Of a stretch of 64,000 nucleotides of DNA, positions 58,006 through 64,000 are shown piece after piece (position 1 is the first letter of the stretch; every line of letters starts with the position of its first letter). Both the position numbers and the translations under genes were made by a program. Source of the DNA: an uncultured Bacteroidota bacterium (GTDB lineage: Bacteria; Bacteroidota; Bacteroidia; Flavobacteriales; Flavobacteriaceae). A model generated the notes under the pieces. It did not search any database. It was not told the origin of the DNA and saw only the letters and a program-made list of their open reading frames with translations. The stretch spans positions 1-64,000 of the forward strand of contig CABZAE010000001.1 in assembly GCA_902523635.1 (NCBI GenBank). Reading direction: 5' to 3'.

Positions 58006-61000
58006 ATGAAAACAACAAAATTTAAAATCATTTTATTGCTATTATTATGCTCATCATCGCTTGTTTTTTCACAAGTCATGGTCCAGGGAACAGTTTCAGA
58101 TTCAAGTGGAAATCTGCTTCCTGGTGTTAGCATTGTAGAAAAGGGTACTACTAATGGAACAGTTTCTGACTTTGATGGTAATTTTGAATTATCAGTTCAA
58201 GATGATGCAATAATTATTTTCTCTTATGTGGGATTTCTAACCCAAGCAGTTGGGGCATCTTCCACGCTGGATATCATCCTGGAGGAGGACATTGCAAATT
58301 TAGAGGAGGTTATTGTGACTGGATATGGTGGTGTAAGAAAGAAAGACTTGGTTTCATCGATTTCCCAAATTAAAGGCGATGCAATTGAAAATAAACCAGT
58401 TTCCAGAGTTGATAATCTTCTTCAAGGTCAAGCTGCCGGAGTTGAAGTTACCCAAGTCAGTGGTGAGCCGGGTGTTGGAGCAGCCATCAGGATTAGAGGG
58501 GTTAGTTCAATAAACGGTAACAACTCCCCACTTTACGTAATTGATGGATTTATTGCCGGAACAGGTTATAATCTTTCCAATTTAAATGTTAATGATATTG
58601 AATCCATTCAAGTTTTGAAAGATGCTAGTTCTCTTGCTCTTTACGGAACTAGAGGAGCCTCAGGGGTGATACTTATTAACACAAAAAGTGGAAAAGCTAG
58701 TAAAGAGGGTACAGTCAATGTTGCTGTTAATCATTATACCACATTTGCAAGTGTGACAAGGATGCCTCAAACTGCTGATCTTAAAACCTATGCTGAATTT
58801 TGGAACGAGGCAGTTACTTTTGTACCCGGCGCCGATGGTTACGGTGATAATGACTCTTCATTAGCTGTACCTTATCCAGATTATCAGACAATGATTCCTA
58901 CAGACTGGAAGGGCTTGGTACTAAGAGATGGATTGGTTTCCAATACTGACGTTACGGTAAGTGGAAATTCAGAAAAATCCAATTATTATGTCTCTTTCAA
59001 TAAATATGTAGAAGATGGTGTAATTAAAGCCAGTGGAATTAACAGAAATAATTTGAGGATTAATTTTGATACCAACTTAAATAATAATTTCAGGACAGGA
59101 GTTCGTCTAAATTTAACAAATAGAAAAGTTGAATCTAACAAGGTTAATCTTGACCAGTTGTACATGAGAATTCTTCCAACAAGAAAAGTATACAATGAGG
59201 ATGGTACATATACAGGCATAAATCCATACAGCTCAAGTAATGAGCAAAACCCTGTAGCTAGAATTGAACATGCTATCGATCATAATCGGATAACAAATTT
59301 AGTTACCAATGCTTACGTTGAGTATGATCCAATTCCTGGACTTACTTTTAGATCCACACTTGGTGTAAACATGAATTTTGTTAAACAAAATGATTATTTA
59401 GGAAATATAATTCCAGCTAGAAGAATATCTGGAAATGGCGGTTTAGCTATCATCGGTAATGAGCTTTACAAAAGTGTACTAAATGAAAATACTTTGACTT
59501 ATGAAACTGAGTATGGTGACAGTAGATTGACTGTTTTAGCTGGTTTTACATTGCAAAAAAATAAAATAGAATCAAATGGAGCTAGAGCTGAGGGCTTTCC
59601 CAATGATGTTGTAACTTTCAATAATTTATCTTTGGGATCTGATCCTTCCAAACATCAGGTCCGTTCCGGTTTCAATCAACGTACTTTTACCTCCATACTT
59701 GCCAGAATTAATTACAGCTATAAAGACAAATATCTTTTGACACTCGTTGGAAGAGAAGATGGTTCATCCGTATTTGAGACTGGAAGAAAATTTGCATTCT
59801 TTCCCTCGGCTGGTGCAGCATGGAGAATTGACCAAGAAGACTTTATGAGCAACCAAAATACGATCAGTAATTTTAAATTGAGAGCTAGTTATGGTGTTGT
59901 TGGAGAACAAGGAGTACCAACGTATAACTCCCTTGAAAAATTCTCAACTTACACTGTTTTCTTTAACAATCAAATACAAAATGCAGTTTTAATAAATAGT
60001 CTTCCAAGTAAAAATTTAACTTGGGAAAAAACATATCAAACTGATATCGGTTTTGAAATGGGATTTTTAGATAACAAGGTTAATCTAGAGTTTGATTATT
60101 ACAATAAGCAAACTAAAGACCTTCTTTTGGCTAAACCTCTTCCCGGAACAGCTGGTGGAACTAGATTAGAGAACGTTGGTGAAATCGAAAACGTAGGTTT
60201 TGAAGCCTCTGTGAGTTCTGTAAATATTCAAAAAAATGATTTCAACTGGAGCTCAACGTTTACGATTTCATCTAATAAAAATAAAGTATTAAGTCTTGGG
60301 GCTGAAGAGTACATTGATTTGAGATCACCAAATCATGGTGCTGGAGGATCCGCATTTAGATTGGTACCTGGTCAGCCAGGTCCCGTTATGATGGGGTTAA
60401 ATTACCTAGGAACTTATAAAACTCGTGCTGAAATTGATGCTGATGGTGTAAAAGGTTCATCTTTCTTAGGCAGTCCAAGATACGAAGATGTGGATAAGAA
60501 TGGTGTTATAAACGACCTTGATATGGTTGTTTTGGGAAGTGCACAGCCAGATTTTTATGGTGGTCTTCGAAACACACTTACTTACAAAAATTTCACTCTT
60601 GACTTTTTCATTCATGGTTCATATGGAAATGAGATATTCGATGCTTCCATGCAAACAGGAATTTTTGGAAGAGGAGGTGACGTTATGGTTTTACCTGCTG
60701 TCAAAGACCGTTGGACTCCAAATAATCCAACATCTGATATTCCAAGAGCAGGTGTAAATGCTGGTTCATTCCAATTAAACAATTCATACAATATTATAGA
60801 TGGGTCATTTTTAAGATTAAAAAATGTTACACTATCTTACGATTTTGATCCCAATCCAAAACTTTTTGACAGCGCTAGGCTATATGTCTCTGGAAATAAT
60901 TTAGCTCTTTTAACTAAATTTGGTTGGGGAGATCCTGAACAAAGCAATTATGGAGCGAACTCATTGGAACTTGGAGCAGCTGAGGACGCTTACCCTTACA

Positions 61001-61038
61001 CAACATCAATTACAGTCGGACTTAAATTAAATCTATAA
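58006..61038 (+). CDS. SusC/RagA-family TonB-linked outer membrane protein
   Basis: Signal peptide; carboxypeptidase-regulatory-like domain VQGTVSDSSGNLLPGVSIVEKGTTNGTVSDFDGNF; plug (LQGQAAGVEVTQVSGEPGVGAAIRIRG, SSLALYGTRGASGVILINTKSG). Confidence 0.97.
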   Translation: MKTTKFKIILLLLLCSSSLVFSQVMVQGTVSDSSGNLLPGVSIVEKGTTNGTVSDFDGNFELSVQDDAIIIFSYVGFLTQAVGASSTLDIILEEDIANLEEVIVTGYGGVRKKDLVSSISQIKGDAIENKPVSRVDNLLQGQAAGVEVTQVSGEPGVGAAIRIRGVSSINGNNSPLYVIDGFIAGTGYNLSNLNVNDIESIQVLKDASSLALYGTRGASGVILINTKSGKASKEGTVNVAVNHYTTFASVTRMPQTADLKTYAEFWNEAVTFVPGADGYGDNDSSLAVPYPDYQTMIPTDWKGLVLRDGLVSNTDVTVSGNSEKSNYYVSFNKYVEDGVIKASGINRNNLRINFDTNLNNNFRTGVRLNLTNRKVESNKVNLDQLYMRILPTRKVYNEDGTYTGINPYSSSNEQNPVARIEHAIDHNRITNLVTNAYVEYDPIPGLTFRSTLGVNMNFVKQNDYLGNIIPARRISGNGGLAIIGNELYKSVLNENTLTYETEYGDSRLTVLAGFTLQKNKIESNGARAEGFPNDVVTFNNLSLGSDPSKHQVRSGFNQRTFTSILARINYSYKDKYLLTLVGREDGSSVFETGRKFAFFPSAGAAWRIDQEDFMSNQNTISNFKLRASYGVVGEQGVPTYNSLEKFSTYTVFFNNQIQNAVLINSLPSKNLTWEKTYQTDIGFEMGFLDNKVNLEFDYYNKQTKDLLLAKPLPGTAGGTRLENVGEIENVGFEASVSSVNIQKNDFNWSSTFTISSNKNKVLSLGAEEYIDLRSPNHGAGGSAFRLVPGQPGPVMMGLNYLGTYKTRAEIDADGVKGSSFLGSPRYEDVDKNGVINDLDMVVLGSAQPDFYGGLRNTLTYKNFTLDFFIHGSYGNEIFDASMQTGIFGRGGDVMVLPAVKDRWTPNNPTSDIPRAGVNAGSFQLNNSYNIIDGSFLRLKNVTLSYDFDPNPKLFDSARLYVSGNNLALLTKFGWGDPEQSNYGANSLELGAAEDAYPYTTSITVGLKLNL

Positions 61039-61040
61039 AA

Positions 61041-62594
61041 ATGAAAAAAATGAAATTAAATCTTTTAAATTTTAGTGTCTTTTTACTTTTATTTTCTTTC
61101 ACAATTGGGTGTGAAGAATTTTTAGAGGAAGATTTTAGAGATGGATTGTCTCCACAAACTTTCTACAACAGTGAGGCTGAAGCTACAATGGCAGTAAATG
61201 GCGTTTATGCTGCAATGAAAACTGGAAGCTGGAATAGTTCTCGTTGGAGAGCTGCACCCTGGAATTTTGGAACAGATGAACTAAGTGCAAGTAGAAATAT
61301 ATGGAAGGAATTGCACAATTACACCTTTGATGAAGGAATTTATGATGGTCAAAGAATTTGGGATGCCATTTACACTTTAATTAGAAATGCAAATTCTGCT
61401 ATTGAAGGAATCGAGGGTAATGAAAAGCTTTCACAATCTTTTCGTGATCAGTCGATAGGCGAATTACTTACCCTTAGAGCATTTGGTTATTATGACTTAA
61501 CCGTTCAATTTGGAGATGTACCATATTTTAGAACATTGTTATCAAGTGATGATCTTTCCACATTACCTAGGACTCCAATGGCCACAATAAGAACAGATAT
61601 GAAAGCTGATTTGGAAAAAGCCTTTGGATTGCTTCCAAGTACTTACTCTAGTAGTGATTTGGGTAGGATGACAAAATGGGCAGCAATGGCTCTAAAATCA
61701 AAATATCATTTAATGGATAAGGAGTGGGCTGATTGTTTAGCTGCTTGTAAAAATATAATTGATAATTCACCACATAAATTGATGGAAAAATTTGAGGATG
61801 TCTACAATTATGCAGCGACAACCCCAAGTACTCAAGTTAAACCAGAACATATCATGTGGGTTGATTACGCTGGTGCAGCTGGATCTGGCCAAGGAACAAT
61901 GCAAGCTAGCAACAACATGACAAATGAGTTCAATCCTAGGCTCAGAGACGAGCCAAAGAACAAAAAGCAAAAAAATGCTTTGAAAAAAGCTCTTGCTGCT
62001 AATAACCATGCATTTTCTGGGTATGGAGCGGAAGTTCCTTTACCCGATCTTGCAAAAAGATCGACTTGGGAAGACGGAGATTTGAGATATGATGCTACAA
62101 TAATGACGCATTATGAGGGTATCGAACTCAAATTTCCCTATTTCAAGAAATTGCAAAATTTAGATCAAACTTATTCAATGAGAAGTGGTCATCCAGAAAA
62201 TGTTGTATTTATCAGACTTGCAGATATTTATTTGATGGCAGCAGAATCTGAAAATGAACTCAATGGACCTGCCAATGCTTATCAATACGTAAATAAAGTA
62301 AGGGAAAGAGCATTTGAACCAGATAAACCCTGGTCTGGAAAAACTCAGGCAACTTTCAGAACTTCCATGTATGATGAAAGAAAGTGGGAATTGTGTGCAG
62401 AACAACATAGAAGAGTTGATTTGATCAGATGGGGAATATTAGAGCAGACTGTTAAAAATACCACCTACAGAAAATGGAACAATGGACCTGCTAATATTAA
62501 ACCTAAACATGTAAAATATCCGATTCCACTCAATGAGATTCTAAGAAATCCAAAACTCCTGGAGTCTGATCCCACAAACAACGGTTATAGATAA
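61041..62594 (+). CDS. SusD/RagB-family nutrient-binding outer membrane lipoprotein
   Basis: FTIGCEEFLEEDFRDGLSPQTFYNSEAEATMAVNGVYAAM; C-terminal VRERAF...YDERKWELCAEQHRRVDLIRWG. Confidence 0.97.
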   Translation: MKKMKLNLLNFSVFLLLFSFTIGCEEFLEEDFRDGLSPQTFYNSEAEATMAVNGVYAAMKTGSWNSSRWRAAPWNFGTDELSASRNIWKELHNYTFDEGIYDGQRIWDAIYTLIRNANSAIEGIEGNEKLSQSFRDQSIGELLTLRAFGYYDLTVQFGDVPYFRTLLSSDDLSTLPRTPMATIRTDMKADLEKAFGLLPSTYSSSDLGRMTKWAAMALKSKYHLMDKEWADCLAACKNIIDNSPHKLMEKFEDVYNYAATTPSTQVKPEHIMWVDYAGAAGSGQGTMQASNNMTNEFNPRLRDEPKNKKQKNALKKALAANNHAFSGYGAEVPLPDLAKRSTWEDGDLRYDATIMTHYEGIELKFPYFKKLQNLDQTYSMRSGHPENVVFIRLADIYLMAAESENELNGPANAYQYVNKVRERAFEPDKPWSGKTQATFRTSMYDERKWELCAEQHRRVDLIRWGILEQTVKNTTYRKWNNGPANIKPKHVKYPIPLNEILRNPKLLESDPTNNGYR

Positions 62595-62622
62595 AAACTA
62601 TTTTTAACATTAAATCAAAAAG

Positions 62623-62652
62623 GCCCTGTGTATGAAATACATAGGGTTTTTA
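62623..62652 (+). terminator. Rho-independent terminator after susCD
   Basis: CCCTGTGTAT-GAA-ATACATAGGG followed by TTTTTAT. Confidence 0.75.
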
Positions 62653-62760
62653 TATGTAAATTCAATAGTTTCACAATTTATAATTTTCATATATCAATAA
62701 TTTTAGATAAATTTTTTTGGTATATAAATAAAATAATTAATAGTATTTTATAAATATTAC

Positions 62761-62768
62761 TATATTTG
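62761..62768 (+). promoter_or_regulatory. -7 element (TATATTTG) upstream of the second susC
   Basis: Match to TAnnTTTG between the terminator and ATG 62816; no convincing -33. Confidence 0.4.
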
Positions 62769-62815
62769 GTGGCGAAAATTAAAAAATTACAAATACAACA
62801 ACAATATTAGATATT

Positions 62816-64000
62816 ATGAACAATAGAACCTTTCTTAGTTTTCTTTTTATATTATTCCTTGGTTTAGGTATCACTTTTGCTCAAAAAACTGTAACTGGAA
62901 CAATTGTTGCAAATGGATTACCACTTCCCGGTGTTTCTGTTATTGAACAAGGAACCGTTAATGGAGTTACCTCAGATTTTGATGGAAATTACACAATTAC
63001 TTTACAAAATGATGAGTCTAGTTTGATATTCAGCTATATTGGCTATGTTACTCAAACTCTAGCTACAACGTCTGCAACATTAAATGTTATAATGCTTGAA
63101 GATGTAGCTCGGCTTGAAGAAGTTGTAGTAACAGGATATGGGTCAACTACAAAAAAATCTTTGACGGGAGCCATTGGAACAATTTCTTCGGATGGTCTTT
63201 CTTTAAAACCCACGAATAATACCTCAACACTTTTGATGGGTCAAATAGCGGGTCTTTCCTCAAGACAAAATGGTGCCCTTCCCGGTGCAGATTTTGCAAA
63301 TTTAAGTATAAGAAATTTTGGATCAGCACTTATTTTAGTTGATGGAGTTCAGACTCCACTAGGTCAAATCGATCCGAATGATATTGAATCTATTTCTGTT
63401 TTAAAAGATGCTGCTGCGTCTATTTATGGAGCTAGGGCTGGAAATGGTGTTATACTTGTAACTACCAAAAGAGGTTCTGAAAAACCTGAGGATGCTAAGT
63501 TTACATATCACGGAACAACAACCTGGTCTAGCTTAGTTCAAATGCCGAAGACTGTAAATGCTCATCAATTTGCAGAACTTATGGAAGAAACAGGTTTAGG
63601 CGCTGCTAACGAACTTCCTGGTTATCTAAATTATGATACTACGCGAAAAAAAGTTGTTAATTCATTAACTGGTGAGGATTTCGATGGTGCTGACTGGTAC
63701 AGGGCGTTATACAAAGACTGGACTCCTCAATCACAACATAATTTAAGCGCCAGAGGAAGCAGCGGTAAAATAGGTTATTTTATTTCTTTAGGTTTTACTG
63801 ACACTGAAAGTAACCTTCGTGGTGCGGACTACACTCAAAATAGATACAATGTAAGAACTAATTTAGATGCAAAATTCAATAATAATTTAAGTGCAGCAGT
63901 TGATTTGAGTTATCGTCAAGTTACCCTTGACAGAGCGAATTTTGGTTTGGGTGAAATGTATAATAGATTATCAACTGGTAGACCCACAAATATTCCGATA
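62816..64000 (+). CDS. Second SusC/RagA-family TonB-linked outer membrane protein (3' truncated by window end)
   Basis: MNNRTFLSFLFILFLGLGITFAQKTVTGTIVANGLPLPGVSVIEQGTVNGVTSDFDGNYTITL...LEEVVVTGYGSTTKKSLTGAIGTISS...DAAASIYGARAGNGVILVTTKRG; open to nt 64000, absent from the track because it has no stop. Confidence 0.95.
   Translation, partial: MNNRTFLSFLFILFLGLGITFAQKTVTGTIVANGLPLPGVSVIEQGTVNGVTSDFDGNYTITLQNDESSLIFSYIGYVTQTLATTSATLNVIMLEDVARLEEVVVTGYGSTTKKSLTGAIGTISSDGLSLKPTNNTSTLLMGQIAGLSSRQNGALPGADFANLSIRNFGSALILVDGVQTPLGQIDPNDIESISVLKDAAASIYGARAGNGVILVTTKRGSEKPEDAKFTYHGTTTWSSLVQMPKTVNAHQFAELMEETGLGAANELPGYLNYDTTRKKVVNSLTGEDFDGADWYRALYKDWTPQSQHNLSARGSSGKIGYFISLGFTDTESNLRGADYTQNRYNVRTNLDAKFNNNLSAAVDLSYRQVTLDRANFGLGEMYNRLSTGRPTNIPI

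Noticed and set aside
60518-60757. 79-aa plus-strand ORF inside susC
   Set aside because: Out-of-frame within a clear SusC coding sequence.
1-64000. CRISPR array, tRNA/rRNA genes, insertion sequences or prophage
   Set aside because: No regularly spaced direct repeats, cloverleaf-like gene, transposase, integrase or phage structural protein was recognised by reading; tRNAscan/minced-type searches would be needed to be certain.

Overview
AT-rich chromosomal segment that looks like a marine member of the Bacteroidota/Flavobacteriia, judged from gene content and from promoters of the TAnnTTTG type. About 0-48 kb is tightly packed housekeeping: recR, E2 acyltransferase, cinA, rpmB-rpmG-DUF4295, ftsY, bshC, guaA, pyrG, yidC, mnmA, lysA, sucC, hsp20, uvrB, COX15, CCA-transferase, dapD, ruvX, def, mazG, aroE, two tandem DUF368 genes, purA, fur-like, relA/spoT and zapA. 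A probable 6S RNA lies downstream of zapA. About 48-64 kb is an accessory polysaccharide-utilisation region: galT-galK-galE in an apparent operon with a sulfatase, three further sulfatases, a SusC/SusD pair and the start of a second SusC that runs off the window. The observations most worth following up are: (1) an FAH-family hydrolase whose conserved N-terminus is in the -1-shifted frame across an in-phase A_AAA_AAC plus A7 slippery region; (2) a recurring TAnnTTTG-N3..6-ATG arrangement suggesting leaderless mRNAs for several housekeeping genes; (3) a sulfatase-galE-galK-galT operon next to a SusCD pair, suggesting a sulfated galactose-containing substrate; (4) a sulfatase with a non-canonical CSVAR active-site motif and a HEAT-like C-terminus; (5) twin 13-bp palindromes spaced 32 bp upstream of hsp20. 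No CRISPR array, tRNA, rRNA, transposon or prophage was recognised. I could not identify a clearly new defence or mobile system.
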